DNA of 64,000 bases from Acidovorax sp. (lineage in GTDB: Bacteria > Pseudomonadota > Gammaproteobacteria > Burkholderiales > Burkholderiaceae_C). A program made the translations under genes and the position numbers. The DNA is taken from positions 1 through 64,000 of the forward strand of contig JAUXZO010000127.1 in the NCBI GenBank assembly GCA_030692685.1. Direction: 5' to 3'. Each line of letters starts with the position of its first letter. Position 1 is the first letter of the stretch. The notes below the pieces were generated by a model. The model made no database searches, was not told the origin of the DNA, and saw nothing but the letters and a program-made list of their open reading frames with translations. This document shows, in pieces, positions 53,713 to 63,987 of the stretch.

Positions 53713-54810
53713 TCAGTTGACGACGGCAATGCCTTTGACCTGCGCGAATACCGGCTTGCCAGGGACGAGCGCCAGCGCCTGGGCAGAGCGCTGGGTCACC
53801 CGCGCCAGCAGCCGCGTGGCACCTGCATCCAGCGCCACCATCAACTGCCCGGGGCTGTCTTCGCTGAGTGCCGCCACCGTGGCAGGCAATACGTTCAGGA
53901 TGCTGCTGTCGCTGGCGGCCGTCAGTGCCAGGCTGACGTCTCGGGCCTGTATCCGCAGCCGAATGGCTTCGCCCGCCGCACGCACCGTGGGGCTGACCAG
54001 CAACAACTGCCCGCCGCCGAACGCAACCGTGGTGATGTGGTCCAGCGCATCGTGCTGTAGCACCGTGCCTTCAATCACCGTGGCGGCGGTGTCGCCATGG
54101 GCCAGCGGCAGGTCCAGGCGCACGATCAGTGCATCGGTGCGCCCTTGGGCCCGCACGCGGCCTTCTTGCATCAGCACCATGTGTTCGGCCAGCCGTGCCA
54201 CTTCGTCGAGGGCATGGCTGACGTAGAGCATGGGGATGTCGAGGCTGCGGTGCAGTTGCTCCAGGTAGGGCAGCACCTCGGCTTTGCGCTCCCCGTCCAG
54301 CGCGGCCAGGGGCTCGTCCATCAGCAGCAGGCGGGGGCTGGTGGCCAGTGCGCGGGCCATGGCCACACGCTGGCGTTCACCGCCGGACAGGGCCTGTGGT
54401 TTACGGTCCATGAGGTGGCCGATGCCCAGCAACTCCACCGCCAGCTCCAGCGCCACTTTGCGGCGTGCGGGGGGCGTGCGTTTGAGCCCGTAGTCGATGT
54501 TGCCGCGCACGCTCAAATGGTCGAACAGGCTGGCTTCCTGGAACACGTAGCCCAACGCGCGTTCGTGCGTAGCGCGCCAGATGCGCTGCGCGTCGTCTTG
54601 CCACACCTCGCCGTTGACCACCACGCGCCCGGGCTGCGCACGCTCCAGCCCCGCAATGGCGCGCAGGCAAGTGGTCTTGCCGCATCCCGAGGGGCCGAAC
54701 AACGCGGTCACACCGCGCCCGGGCAATTGCAGGTTGACGTCCAGCGTGAAGCCCGGGCGCGCTAGGGCCAACTGTGCCGTGATGTGTGCCATGGGGATGC
54801 TGGGTTCCAT
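53713..54810 (-). CDS. modC: molybdate ABC transporter ATP-binding protein
   Basis: 365 residues. Walker A FGPSGCGKTTCLR (about 38-50), signature LSGGERQRVAMARAL, Walker B LLLMDEPLAALD, H-loop YVSHALDE, and a C-terminal Mop/TOBE domain (about 290-360, PTVRAAGEAIRLRIQARDVSLAL...SSILNVLPATVAAL) that binds molybdate and regulates activity. Overlaps modB by one to four bases (TGATG, or GTGATG with a GTG start at 54813). Last gene of modABC. Confidence 0.95.
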   Translation of the reverse strand: MEPSIPMAHITAQLALARPGFTLDVNLQLPGRGVTALFGPSGCGKTTCLRAIAGLERAQPGRVVVNGEVWQDDAQRIWRATHERALGYVFQEASLFDHLSVRGNIDYGLKRTPPARRKVALELAVELLGIGHLMDRKPQALSGGERQRVAMARALATSPRLLLMDEPLAALDGERKAEVLPYLEQLHRSLDIPMLYVSHALDEVARLAEHMVLMQEGRVRAQGRTDALIVRLDLPLAHGDTAATVIEGTVLQHDALDHITTVAFGGGQLLLVSPTVRAAGEAIRLRIQARDVSLALTAASDSSILNVLPATVAALSEDSPGQLMVALDAGATRLLARVTQRSAQALALVPGKPVFAQVKGIAVVN

Positions 54811-55493
54811 CACTGAACCATCGACGGTGCTCTGCGGCGGCTGAGGGTCAGGCCCAGCAGCACCACAAACGAAAACACCACCATGCCCCCGGCCAGCCAG
54901 TGCGCTTGCGTGTATTCGAGCGCCTCCACATGGTCATAGATCTGTACCGAAACCACGCGCGTCACGCCGGGGATGTTGCCGCCCAGCATGAGCACCACGC
55001 CAAACTCCCCTACCGTGTGCGCAAAGCTCAGGATGGCAGCGGTGATGAAGCCTGGGCGCGCCAGCGGCAGTGCCACGGTAAAAAAGCGGTCCAGCGGCCC
55101 GGCGCCCAGAGTGGCCGCCGCTTCAAGCGGGCGCCGGCCGATGGCTTCAAACGCGTGTTGCAGCGGTTGCACGGCAAAGGGCAGCGAGTAGATCAGCGAG
55201 CCCACCACCAGCCCCCAGAAGGTGAACGGCAGCGTGCCCAGCCCCAGCCACTGCGTGAACTGCCCCAGCGGCCCGTTGGGCCCCATCGTGACCAGCAGGT
55301 AAAAACCAATCACTGTGGGCGGCAGCACCAGCGGCAGTGCCACCACGGCCGACACCGGCCCGCGCCAGCGTGAAGGCGTGTGCGCCAGCCACCACGCGAG
55401 CGGCGTGCACAGCACCAGCAACAACACCATCGTGGTGCCCGCCAGTTTCAGCGTGAGGCGGATGGCGGCCCAGTCCTCGGGGCTCAGAACCAT
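54810..55493 (-). CDS. modB: molybdate ABC transporter permease
   Basis: 227 residues with about six helices. The ABC inner-membrane loop [52 protein letters not shown] is the ModB signature. ATG 55493. Separated from modA by 91 bp almost entirely filled by a family A-like repeat. Confidence 0.94.
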   Translation of the reverse strand: MVLSPEDWAAIRLTLKLAGTTMVLLLVLCTPLAWWLAHTPSRWRGPVSAVVALPLVLPPTVIGFYLLVTMGPNGPLGQFTQWLGLGTLPFTFWGLVVGSLIYSLPFAVQPLQHAFEAIGRRPLEAAATLGAGPLDRFFTVALPLARPGFITAAILSFAHTVGEFGVVLMLGGNIPGVTRVVSVQIYDHVEALEYTQAHWLAGGMVVFSFVVLLGLTLSRRRAPSMVQ

Positions 55494-55500
55494 GCTACAA

Positions 55501-56395
<895 letters not shown>

Positions 56396-56424
56396 GAGTA
56401 TAGGCAGGTTGTGGCCGGCTGCAT

Positions 56425-56655
56425 TTACCCGTCGCACGCAGTGGCGCGCGCCACGACCTTGCGCGCCAGCGGCGCCGCCACCATCACGGCCGGAAACGCG
56501 AACAGCCACCCGGTCAGCCACGCGCCCGTCCAGAGGTCCAGAAAGTCCTGGTGCGCCTGCAGCGTCCGAAAAGTGGAGATACCCGATACCAAGAGGGACA
56601 TCAGCCCTGACAGGATGAAGCTGAACAGCACGGGGCCGTAGCGTGCCGGGATCAT
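56425..56655 (-). CDS. DUF2798 family membrane protein
   Basis: 76 residues with two membrane helices (PVLFSFILSGLMSLLVSGISTF and FLDLWTGAWLTGWLFAFPAVMVAAPLARKVV), the whole DUF2798 unit. ATG 56655 overlaps the flavodoxin stop by 4 bases (ATGA). Function unknown; third gene of the MerR-controlled operon. Confidence 0.85.
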   Translation of the reverse strand: MIPARYGPVLFSFILSGLMSLLVSGISTFRTLQAHQDFLDLWTGAWLTGWLFAFPAVMVAAPLARKVVARATACDG

Positions 56656-57251
56656 GCGGTGGCCTCTTGGGTTGGTTGGTGCGTGGCCACGTCGGTCAGC
56701 CGCTGCAGGGTCTCTGCAAAATGCCGTCCGAACATCCGCGCCGTCTTGACATCCCCTGGCACAAACGCGTCCGCTGGCGCGCCGTGGCCTGCCTGTGCCA
56801 TCAGGCCCGACCAGGAGCCCAGCCGATTGGCCGCCTCGTCGTACGGCACACCCACCTGTTGCTCCGGCAGGATGGGGTTGCCTACCCACACCATGCCGTG
56901 CTGCATGGCAAACACCCACATCGACATCAGCGTGGACTGCTTGTCGCCCGAGGGCAGCGATGACACGGTGAAACCGGCTGCCAACTTGTTCTTGAGCTGT
57001 TGCGTTTTCCACAGCTGCCCCGTGGCGTCCATGAAGGTCTTGAACGGGCCGGACACCCCACCCAGATACGTGGGCGAGCCGAGGATGACGCCGTCGTAGC
57101 GCAGCAGATCATCGGGCGTGCGGGCCAGGTCTTCGGCCCGGATCCGTTCGGCGCGAACGCCGGGGAAGCCTTGGGCACCCTGCAGAACATGGGTGGCAAT
57201 GTGTGCGGTGTGCCCTTGGGCACTGTGATAAATGATGGCGATGTTTTTCAT
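56652..57251 (-). CDS. flavodoxin-like NAD(P)H:quinone oxidoreductase (WrbA-like)
   Basis: 199 residues. FMN-binding phosphate loop IIYHSAQGHTAHIATHVLQGA; GVILGSPTYLGGVSGPFKTFMDATGQLW as in WrbA-type flavoproteins, which reduce quinones by two electrons. Middle gene of DUF2938-flavodoxin-DUF2798; downstream of a MerR-type promoter, fitting a response to quinones or redox-cycling compounds. Confidence 0.88.
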   Translation of the reverse strand: MKNIAIIYHSAQGHTAHIATHVLQGAQGFPGVRAERIRAEDLARTPDDLLRYDGVILGSPTYLGGVSGPFKTFMDATGQLWKTQQLKNKLAAGFTVSSLPSGDKQSTLMSMWVFAMQHGMVWVGNPILPEQQVGVPYDEAANRLGSWSGLMAQAGHGAPADAFVPGDVKTARMFGRHFAETLQRLTDVATHQPTQEATA

Positions 57252-57314
57252 GCTGTGATTTCCGTTGGTTGATTTCCGTTGGGGTGATTTCTGGAGGTAA
57301 AGCGCAAAGAGACG

Positions 57315-57812
57315 TCATCGTGAAATCAGTGCGATGACAAGCGCGGACAGATAGAGGCCGAGGCCAAAGACGGTGTGGTTGGCCACGCTGCGCAGGCAGT
57401 TCTTGAGGGGCGTGGCGGTGCGCGATGCGGCAAAGCCCGCACCCATGGCCGGTTGCATCACCAGCAGCGGCGCTGCCACGGTGCAGATACCCACTACCAG
57501 CGCGGGCAGCAGGGTGGGGCGGTGCAACCAGTCCACTCCCTGAATACCGACCAGCACGGTGGCGAAGACCATGCCCACGGCGTAGTGCGTGAGCCAGCCC
57601 CACGCCAGCTCGCCCCGGATGGGCACTGACTTGGCGATGGCCGCATGGGCGAACTGGCCCCGGAAAAGATGCCCCATCCAGCGGCCGATGAAGGCGAAGT
57701 TGAGGGTGGGTATGCCCATCCGTTTGAGCAGCACAAGCCATGCGTCCATAACGGCGGTGGCGCCGATGCCGATCAGCATCGCGGCGTAAATTTCTTGCAG
57801 CTGGAGTGTCAT
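57315..57812 (-). CDS. DUF2938 family membrane protein
   Basis: 165 residues, four membrane segments (EIYAAMLIGIGATAVMDAWLVLLKRMG, HYAVGMVFATVLVGIQGV, LLPALVVGICTVAAPLLVMQPAMGAGFAASRTATPLKNCLRSVANHTVFGLGLYLSALVIAL). These match DUF2938. First gene of the operon; ATG 57812 with AGGTG 6-10 bases upstream. Confidence 0.85.
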   Translation of the reverse strand: MTLQLQEIYAAMLIGIGATAVMDAWLVLLKRMGIPTLNFAFIGRWMGHLFRGQFAHAAIAKSVPIRGELAWGWLTHYAVGMVFATVLVGIQGVDWLHRPTLLPALVVGICTVAAPLLVMQPAMGAGFAASRTATPLKNCLRSVANHTVFGLGLYLSALVIALISR

Positions 57813-57853
57813 CAAAGCACCTCGAAGAGTTGACGTAGGAACGTTTTGAACGG

Positions 57854-57884
57854 AATATAGAAGTTCAAGTCAACTTGATGTCAA
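57854..57884 (-). promoter_or_regulatory. MerR-type promoter with 19-bp spacer and central dyad
   Basis: On the minus strand: -35 TTGACA (57884-57879), 19-bp spacer, -10 TATATT (57859-57854). The spacer holds the dyad TCAAGT-TG-ACTTGA (57878-57865), like the SoxR-type half-sites. The overlong spacer is the hallmark of promoters activated by MerR proteins through DNA distortion. Drives the DUF2938-flavodoxin-DUF2798 operon, 42 bp upstream of its first start. Confidence 0.85.
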
Positions 57885-57892
57885 GGGGTTTT

Positions 57893-58339
57893 TTGATAGA
57901 CATTGCAGAAGTCGCCAAGCGCTCCGGGCTGCGCGCCTCCACGCTGCGCTATTACGAAGAAAAGGGGCTGGTGCAATCGGTGGGGCAGCCCGGCGAGCGC
58001 CGCCGTTTTGCGCCCGGCGTGCTGGACCAGCTGGCGTTGATTGCGCTGGGGCAGTCGGCCGGGTTCTCGCTGGATGACATCCGGGCCATGTTTTTGCCCA
58101 GCGGCGAGCCCAGCATCGATCGGCAATTGCTTTCGGCCAAGGCCGATGAACTGGACACCATGGTCAAGCGCTTGAAGGCGATGAGCAACGGTCTGCGGCA
58201 CGCGGCCGCCTGCCCGGCCGAAAGCCATGCGCAGTGCCCCTCCTTTCAGCGGCTTCTGAAGGCTGCAGCGGCGGGGGCGCTGGAGCGCCAGCAGACACGG
58301 GCCATGCCCGTAACGGGGCTGCGCCGAAAAGCGGTGTGA
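57893..58339 (+). CDS. MerR family transcriptional regulator
   Basis: 148 residues from TTG 57893 (IDIAEVAKRSGLRASTLRYYEEKGLVQSVGQPGERRRFAPGVLDQLALIALGQSAGFSLDDI), the full MerR HTH plus dimerisation helix KADELDTMVKRLKAM. The C-terminal AACPAESHAQCPSF offers a C-x7-C pair that could sense a metal or thiol-reactive compound. AAGGGG lies 4-9 bases before the TTG; an ATG at 57878 is an alternative. Divergent from the operon it probably controls. Confidence 0.88.
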   Translation: MIDIAEVAKRSGLRASTLRYYEEKGLVQSVGQPGERRRFAPGVLDQLALIALGQSAGFSLDDIRAMFLPSGEPSIDRQLLSAKADELDTMVKRLKAMSNGLRHAAACPAESHAQCPSFQRLLKAAAAGALERQQTRAMPVTGLRRKAV

Positions 58340-58365
58340 AGGTGCCCCTGAGGCATCATCGGCGC

Positions 58366-59226
58366 ATGCCTGCTGCTTCTCTCTCCGTCTCTGATGCGCT
58401 GGGCCACGCCCTGGCCGACAAACGCATCGATATCCTGCGCCAGATCGGTGCCTGTGGCTCCATCTCGCAGGCAGCGCGCGCCGTGGGCGTGAGCTACAAG
58501 GCGGCGTGGCAGGCGGTGGACACGCTCACCAATCTGGCTGGTACACCCCTCGTCGCCCGGGCCGTGGGCGGCGCGGGCGGCGGCGGCGCGCAGTTGACCG
58601 AGGCGGGGCACCAGCTGCTGGCGGCGGCCGATGCGATGGCGCAGGCGCGGGGGGCCGTGCTGTCGCGCTGGCAGGCCACGCCGCATGCAGGGCCCGCACT
58701 GGCACGGCTGGCGGTGCGCACCAGCATGCGCAACCAATTGCCGTGTGTGGTGGAGCGGCTTACCGTGCAGGGGCAGTTGGTGTGGGTGCATCTGCGCTTG
58801 GGGTTGGGCGATGCGGGCATGGCTGCGGCTGCGGTGAAGGGTAAGGCGCTTACCGCGCTGGCGTCGCGCATCACGCTTGAAAGTGCCGAGCTGCTGGGCC
58901 TGCAGCCGGGCCTGGCGGTGCAGGCGCTGTGCAAGGCCACAGCGGTGCGGGTGGAGCGCCGTGAGCGCGTGGCGTCTGCCATTGCGGCAACGTCCTCCAT
59001 GGCGGCGCCTTCTTCTTCTTCTTCTCCTCCTTCTGGCACACACCGCCTGCTTGCCAAGGCCACGCGCGTAGTGCGCGGCGAAGCGGGCGACGAGGTGTCT
59101 GCCGAGCTGGTGGGAGGCCTGCAGATGGTGGGTTTTGCGGCGCCGGGCAGCGGGCTGCGTGCGGGCAGTGGCGTAGTGCTGGTGGTGGAAGACAACGCCG
59201 TGGTGCTGGCCCTGGTAGGCGGGTGA
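58366..59226 (+). CDS. modE: molybdate-responsive regulator ModE (HTH plus two Mop/TOBE units)
   Basis: 286 residues from ATG 58366. HTH VSDALGHALADKRIDILRQIGACGSISQAARAVGVSYKAAWQAVDTLTNLAGTPLVARAVGGAGGGGAQLTEAG is the ModE N-domain. Two Mop units follow (SMRNQLPCVVERLTVQGQLVWVHLRL... and HRLLAKATRVVRGEAGDEVSAELVGGLQM...), separated by a Ser/Pro-rich linker SSSSSPPS. Molybdate-bound dimer represses modABC through the box at 56,371. ATG 58366 is the start nearest the conserved HTH. Confidence 0.93.
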   Translation: MPAASLSVSDALGHALADKRIDILRQIGACGSISQAARAVGVSYKAAWQAVDTLTNLAGTPLVARAVGGAGGGGAQLTEAGHQLLAAADAMAQARGAVLSRWQATPHAGPALARLAVRTSMRNQLPCVVERLTVQGQLVWVHLRLGLGDAGMAAAAVKGKALTALASRITLESAELLGLQPGLAVQALCKATAVRVERRERVASAIAATSSMAAPSSSSSPPSGTHRLLAKATRVVRGEAGDEVSAELVGGLQMVGFAAPGSGLRAGSGVVLVVEDNAVVLALVGG

Positions 59227-59234
59227 AGTGAAAC

Positions 59235-59330
59235 ACCCCCTTGAGCGGCTTTGCCGCTTCCCCCCGCTCTCGCAGCGCTTCGCGCAGCGGGCAGGGGGAC
59301 GAAGCCCTCGCTGCGGGGCGGCCCTTGCCT
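59235..59330. repeat. GC-rich hairpin repeat downstream of modE, related to family B
   Basis: Contains CCCCCTTGAGCGGC/GCCGC and CTCTCGCAGCGCTTCGCGCAGCGGG hairpins and ends GGGGCGGCCCTTGCCTGG, like the GGGGCGGCCC of family B. It follows the modE stop by ~10 bp and may terminate transcription. Confidence 0.5.
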
Positions 59331-59434
59331 GGCTGCCCTGGCCTGGGCCGCGCCAGTTTCATGGGTCGTGAGTGATGCTGCGCACCATGAAAACTGAATG
59401 AGAGGGTGGCCCCGTGTTGTTGTGCAATGAAATA

Positions 59435-59492
59435 CTATTAAATCAATAGCTGCTAGCGCTTTACCATCAACCGCCAGAGGCACTTTTGACTC
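59435..59492 (-). repeat. family A repeat, copy 10
   Basis: AATCAATAGCTGCTAGCGCT, TTACCATC, AACCGCCAGAGGCACTTTTG. Reverse orientation, with several changes in the second arm. Between modE and the downstream regulator's stop codon. Confidence 0.8.
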
Positions 59493-59518
59493 ATATTTTC
59501 CGCTGCCAGTGCCTATCT

Positions 59519-60667
59519 TTATCCCTTGGGTGCCCCCAGCTTGCGGTACACCGTGGCGCGGCTGATGCCCAGTGCGCGGGCCGCTTCGGCCACATTGCCC
59601 CGTGCGCCTTGCACGGCCTGGCGGATCAAGGCGGTTTCGGCCTCGCGCAGCGGGGCTGCCACCGCCGATTTGCCGGTGATTGCGTGCGCTACCGCCACTG
59701 CCTGGTCACTGATAGGGCTGCGGGTGGCGGCTGGCAGCTGCGCCAGCGCCTGCAGGCGCAGGCCGGACCACAGCGGCAAATCCAGTGGCTGTGCCGGGTG
59801 CCGCCGCGCCGCATCGAACAACATGGTCCATGGCATGGCCATCAGGTCGCTGCAGTGGGTGGGTGTGCCCGCCATGCGCAACGGCTGGGGTACCAGTTGG
59901 CGGGCCATGCTGTTGGCGCCTACCACCACACCGTCGCCGTCCAGCGTCAACAGGCCATCGCCTTCGCCGCCCAGGGGGCAGCCGGGCCAGTTCATGCGCA
60001 GCAGCAGGGCGTGGGGCAGTTGCAGCAGCAGGGCATCTTCCATGGCCCGGGCCGACCGGGCCACCAGGTGGCGCAGCTCGGGCCGTTCGGGCACGTCCAC
60101 GCCGGTCAGGTCCAGCATGCCCACGCACTGCCCATGGGGGTCGAACAGCGGCGCGCCTGCGCAGCTGTAGCTGCTGTTGTCGTCAAAGAAGTGTTCCCCC
60201 CGGTGCAGCCACACGGGCTGCAGCTCAGCCAGCGCGGCGCCGATGGCGGTGGTGCCCACAGCCGCTTCTGACAGGTCGATGCCCACACGGCCGATGGCGC
60301 TGGCGCGGGGGTCGCTCTGGTCGCAAGGGCCTTGCACATCCACCACGATGCCGCGTGCGTCCGTCAGCATGGCGAAGTAACGCATACCGGCAATGGCGCG
60401 GGTGAGCTGATCGAGCACGGGGCGGGCCGCGCGCAGCAGGTGGTGGTTTTGCTCCTGGCTGCGGCGCAGTGCCGGGGCGCTGACGGCGTCAAACGCCACC
60501 TGCTGGGCGGGCTTGAGCCCCTGGGCCAGACAGCGTTGCCACGACCGCGCAATCCACGGCTCCACCTCGGTGCGCAACGGCACAACGCCATCCGCCAGCA
60601 AGGTCTGGCGGGCCTGCGCAATCAGCGCGTGGCGGTGGGCGGTAGAGGTGGGCGCGGAGGACAGCAT
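59519..60667 (-). CDS. GAF-domain transcriptional regulator with Fis-type HTH, lacking the AAA+ domain
   Basis: 382 residues. N-terminal region plus GAF domain of the acetoin-regulator type (WIARSWQRCLAQGL...TDARGIVVDVQGP...IGRVGIDLSEAAVGTTAIGAALAELQPVWLHRGEHFFDDNSSYSCAGAPLFDPHGQCVGMLDLTGV), then a PAS-like stretch, and a C-terminal Fis HTH (EAETALIRQAVQGARGNVAEAARALGISRATVYRKLG). The central sigma-54 ATPase of AcoR-like proteins is absent, so activation would not be through sigma-54. Divergent from the Mo-hydroxylase genes, likely their regulator. ATG 60667. Confidence 0.85.
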   Translation of the reverse strand: MLSSAPTSTAHRHALIAQARQTLLADGVVPLRTEVEPWIARSWQRCLAQGLKPAQQVAFDAVSAPALRRSQEQNHHLLRAARPVLDQLTRAIAGMRYFAMLTDARGIVVDVQGPCDQSDPRASAIGRVGIDLSEAAVGTTAIGAALAELQPVWLHRGEHFFDDNSSYSCAGAPLFDPHGQCVGMLDLTGVDVPERPELRHLVARSARAMEDALLLQLPHALLLRMNWPGCPLGGEGDGLLTLDGDGVVVGANSMARQLVPQPLRMAGTPTHCSDLMAMPWTMLFDAARRHPAQPLDLPLWSGLRLQALAQLPAATRSPISDQAVAVAHAITGKSAVAAPLREAETALIRQAVQGARGNVAEAARALGISRATVYRKLGAPKG

Positions 60668-60809
60668 GGGTGAACTGGTTCCTTTGAGCTGCGGATGATG
60701 CGCCGGTGTGCGCTGCAACATGTTTCATTTTGAGAATATCCAGTCGGGGCTGCCGGAAATCGAGGGTTGTCCCTAGGGATGGGTGGTGGGACGCGGCAGA
60801 AGATGCGCG

Positions 60810-61081
60810 AAGAACGTGTTCACGATCTCCCAGGGGTCGTGCAGCGGTCTTGGCGGGATGGGATGCTAGGCGCGGTGCGCAGTGGATAGCTCGGCGATCC
60901 ACAAGCGCCGCAACGCAGCAGACCGCCCGCCACGACCACTGCCCGAAGGGTTGGAGCGAAATCGGGCGATTGGACGCTCCGGCTGCTTGGATGGGCATGA
61001 GCCCATGCGGCGCACCCGAAGCATCCACGCATCCCGATTGCGCTCCAACGCGATCCCCTGCGAGATCGTCAACACGTTCTT
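60810..61081. repeat. 272-bp inverted-repeat element between the regulator and the Mo-hydroxylase genes
   Basis: Outer arms 60,810-60,836 and 61,055-61,081 match at 25 of 27 positions (AAGAACGTGTT.ACGATCTC.CAGGGG). Inner arms 60,950-60,966 and 61,033-61,049 match at 16 of 17 (GTTGGAGCG.AATCGGG) around a short TGGGC/GCCCA hairpin near 60,990-61,005. No target-site duplication is evident. Could be a small non-autonomous transposable element or a large operator. Confidence 0.7.
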
Positions 61082-61113
61082 GTCCAGCCAAAACCTATTC
61101 AGGAGACAGCCAG

Positions 61114-61584
61114 ATGCAAGTCCAGTTCACCGTCAACGGGCGCGCCGCCAGCGTTGACGTCCCCCCCAACACCCTGCTTGTCCATGCGCTGCGAGAGCAT
61201 TTGCTGCTCACCGGCACCCATGTGGGTTGCGACACCAGCCAATGCGGGGCGTGCACGGTGCATGTGAATGGCCGCGCAGTGAAGTCGTGCGCGATGCTGG
61301 CCGTGCAGGCGCAGGGCGCCGATGTGCAAACCATCGAAGGCCTGGCTGCACCCGACGGCACCATGCACCCCATGCAGGCAGCATTCAAGGAATGCCACGG
61401 CCTGCAGTGCGGCTTCTGCACCCCCGGCATGGTGATGAGCGCAGTGGACCTGTGCAACGGCCACCCCAATGCCAGCGAAGGCGAGATCCGCGAACTGCTC
61501 GAAGGCAACATTTGCCGCTGCACGGGCTACCAGAACATCGTGCGCGCGGTGCAGGTCGGCCAAAAGGCCATGGCTTCAGCTTAA
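61114..61584 (+). CDS. molybdenum hydroxylase [2Fe-2S] small subunit (CoxS-like)
   Basis: 156 residues. The plant-type cluster [12 protein letters not shown]...SC (about 39-60) and the second cluster CGFCTPGM...[13 protein letters not shown] (about 99-138) both have all ligand cysteines. Passes electrons from the Mo-cofactor subunit towards FAD. AGGAGAC lies 8-12 bases before ATG 61114. Ends 15 bp before the large subunit gene; a FAD subunit may follow beyond the window. Confidence 0.92.
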   Translation: MQVQFTVNGRAASVDVPPNTLLVHALREHLLLTGTHVGCDTSQCGACTVHVNGRAVKSCAMLAVQAQGADVQTIEGLAAPDGTMHPMQAAFKECHGLQCGFCTPGMVMSAVDLCNGHPNASEGEIRELLEGNICRCTGYQNIVRAVQVGQKAMASA

Positions 61585-61599
61585 AGAAGGAGAAACATC

Positions 61600-63987
61600 A
61601 TGGGTGCATCCGACTTTTCCAAGCTGCCGCACATCGGCGAATCCGTCAAGCGCAAGGAAGACTACCGCTTTCTGACCGGCGCGGGCCAGTACACCGACGA
61701 CGTGGTGCTGGCCGCGCAAAGCCATGCGGTGTTTGTGCGCTCGCCGCACGCGCACGCCAAGATCAACAGCATCAACGTGGACGCCGCCAAGGCCGCGCCG
61801 GGCGTGCTGGGTGTGCTTACCGGTGCCGATGTGGCGGCCGACAGCATCAACGGCCTGCCCTGCGGCTGGCTCATCACCAGCACCGACGGCCAGCCCATGA
61901 AGGAGCCGCCACACCCCATCCTGGCGCAGGGCAAGGTGCGCTATGTGGGCGACCATGTGGCCATGGTGGTGGCGCTGACGCAGCAGCAGGCGCGTGATGC
62001 TGCCGAACTGGTGGAGGTGGACTACGACGTGCTGCCCGCTGTGGTCAGCGTGGCCGATGCCGCAGCAGGCGCCGTGGCGGGCGCAGGCCTGCATGACGCC
62101 GCACCGGACAACCATTGCTACAAGTGGGCCATCGGCGACAAGGGCGGGGTGGACGCCGCATTTGCCAACGCCGCGCATGTGACCAAGCTCGACCTGGTGA
62201 ACAACCGCCTCATTCCCAACGCCCTGGAGCCACGCACCGCCATTGGCAGCTACAGCCGCGCCAAGGACGAATACACGCTGTATGTCAGCAACCAGAACCC
62301 GCATGTGGAACGGCTGCTGATGACCGCGTTTGTGATGGGCCTGCCCGAGCACAAAGTGCGCGTGATTGCCCCCGACGTGGGCGGCGGCTTTGGCTCCAAG
62401 ATCTTTTTGTATGCCGAAGACGTGTGCCTGACCTGGGCCTCCAAAAAGCTCAACCGCAACATCAAGTGGGTGGCCGACCGCAGCGAGTCGTTCCTGTCGG
62501 ACGCGCATGGCCGCGACCATGTGAGCCACGCCGAGATGGCGATGGACAAGGACGGCAAGTTTTTGGCCCTGCGCGTGCACACCGATGCCAACATGGGCGC
62601 CTACCTCAGCACCTTTGCCAGCGCCGTGCCGACCATCCTGTATGCCACGCTGCTGGCCGGGCAATACACCACGCCACAGGTTTATGTGGAGGTGGACGCA
62701 TGGTTCACCAACACGGCGCCGGTGGATGCCTACCGCGGCGCAGGCCGGCCCGAGGCCACGTATTTGCTGGAACGCCTGGTCTCGCGTTGCGCCTGGGACC
62801 TGGGCCTGGGGCAAGATGAAATTCGCAAGCGCAACTTCATCACCAGCTGGCCGTACCAAACGCCCGTGGCGCTGCAGTACGACGTGGGCGACTACCACGG
62901 GTGCATGACGCAGGCGCAAGAGCTGGCCGACGTGGCAGGCTTTGCGGCGCGCAAGGCAGCCAGCGAGGCCAAGGGCCTAAAGCGTGGCATTGGCTACAGC
63001 AGCTACATCGAGGCCTGCGGCATTGCCCCATCCAACATCGCCGGGGCCTTGGGCGCGCGGGCGGGTTTGTTTGAGTGCGGCGAGGTGCGCGTGCACCCCA
63101 CAGGCAGCGTGACGGTGTTCACCGGCTCGCACAGCCACGGCCAGGGGCACGAGACCACCTTTGCGCAGGTGGTGGCGGCACGCCTGGGCATCCCGGTGGA
63201 GAACGTGGACATCGTGCACGGCGACACGGGCCGCGTGCCGTTTGGCATGGGCACTTACGGATCGCGATCGCTGAGCGTGGGCGGATCGGCCATCATGAAA
63301 GCGCTGGACAAGATCGAGGCCAAGGCCAAAAAGATTGCTGCACACCTGATGGAAGCGAGCGACGCCGACATCGACTTTGCCAACGGCGAATTCAGCGTGC
63401 GGGGCACCGACAAGAAGGTCCCGTTCGGTTCGGTGTCTCTGGCCGCCTACGTGCCCCACAACTACCCGCTGGACGTGCTGGAGCCGGGCCTGAACGAAAC
63501 CGCGTTTTACGACCCGACAAACTTCACCTTCCCCGCAGGCACCTACATCTGCGAGGTAGAGATTGACCCGTCCACGGGCAGCACCCGCGTGGACAAGTTC
63601 ACCGCAGTGGACGACTTCGGAACCATCATCAACCCGATGATTGTGGAAGGCCAGGTGCATGGCGGACTGGTGCAGGGCATTGGCCAGGCGCTGATGGAAA
63701 ACTGCGTGTACGACCGCGAAACGGGCCAGCTGCTGACCGGCAGCTTCATGGACTACGCCATGCCGCGCGCCGACGATTTTCCTGAGTTCAAGCTGGGCCA
63801 CGTGTGCACCCCCTGCACACACAACCCACTGGGCGCCAAGGGCTGCGGCGAGGCGGGTGCCATTGGCTCGCCACCGGCCGTGATCAACGCGGTGCTGGAT
63901 GCGCTACGTCCGCTGGGCGTGAAAGAGTTCGACATGCCCGCTTCGCCGCACCGCGTGTGGGAAGCCATTCAGAACGCCAAGGCATAA
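61600..63987 (+). CDS. molybdenum hydroxylase large (MCD-cofactor) subunit, CoxL form II-like
   Basis: 795 residues. Start [43 protein letters not shown] cofactor loop; [21 protein letters not shown] (form II AYRGAGR signature, not the CO-oxidising AYXCSFR of form I); active-site glutamate in [18 protein letters not shown] near the C-terminus. So the substrate is probably an aldehyde or heterocycle rather than CO. Depends on molybdate imported by modABC. AGGAGAAAC precedes ATG 61600. Confidence 0.9.
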   Translation: MGASDFSKLPHIGESVKRKEDYRFLTGAGQYTDDVVLAAQSHAVFVRSPHAHAKINSINVDAAKAAPGVLGVLTGADVAADSINGLPCGWLITSTDGQPMKEPPHPILAQGKVRYVGDHVAMVVALTQQQARDAAELVEVDYDVLPAVVSVADAAAGAVAGAGLHDAAPDNHCYKWAIGDKGGVDAAFANAAHVTKLDLVNNRLIPNALEPRTAIGSYSRAKDEYTLYVSNQNPHVERLLMTAFVMGLPEHKVRVIAPDVGGGFGSKIFLYAEDVCLTWASKKLNRNIKWVADRSESFLSDAHGRDHVSHAEMAMDKDGKFLALRVHTDANMGAYLSTFASAVPTILYATLLAGQYTTPQVYVEVDAWFTNTAPVDAYRGAGRPEATYLLERLVSRCAWDLGLGQDEIRKRNFITSWPYQTPVALQYDVGDYHGCMTQAQELADVAGFAARKAASEAKGLKRGIGYSSYIEACGIAPSNIAGALGARAGLFECGEVRVHPTGSVTVFTGSHSHGQGHETTFAQVVAARLGIPVENVDIVHGDTGRVPFGMGTYGSRSLSVGGSAIMKALDKIEAKAKKIAAHLMEASDADIDFANGEFSVRGTDKKVPFGSVSLAAYVPHNYPLDVLEPGLNETAFYDPTNFTFPAGTYICEVEIDPSTGSTRVDKFTAVDDFGTIINPMIVEGQVHGGLVQGIGQALMENCVYDRETGQLLTGSFMDYAMPRADDFPEFKLGHVCTPCTHNPLGAKGCGEAGAIGSPPAVINAVLDALRPLGVKEFDMPASPHRVWEAIQNAKA

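Noticed and set aside
61600-63987. Aerobic CO dehydrogenase
   Set aside because: The active-site signature is AYRGAGR (form II), not the AYXCSFR of CO-oxidising form I; only the family is claimed.
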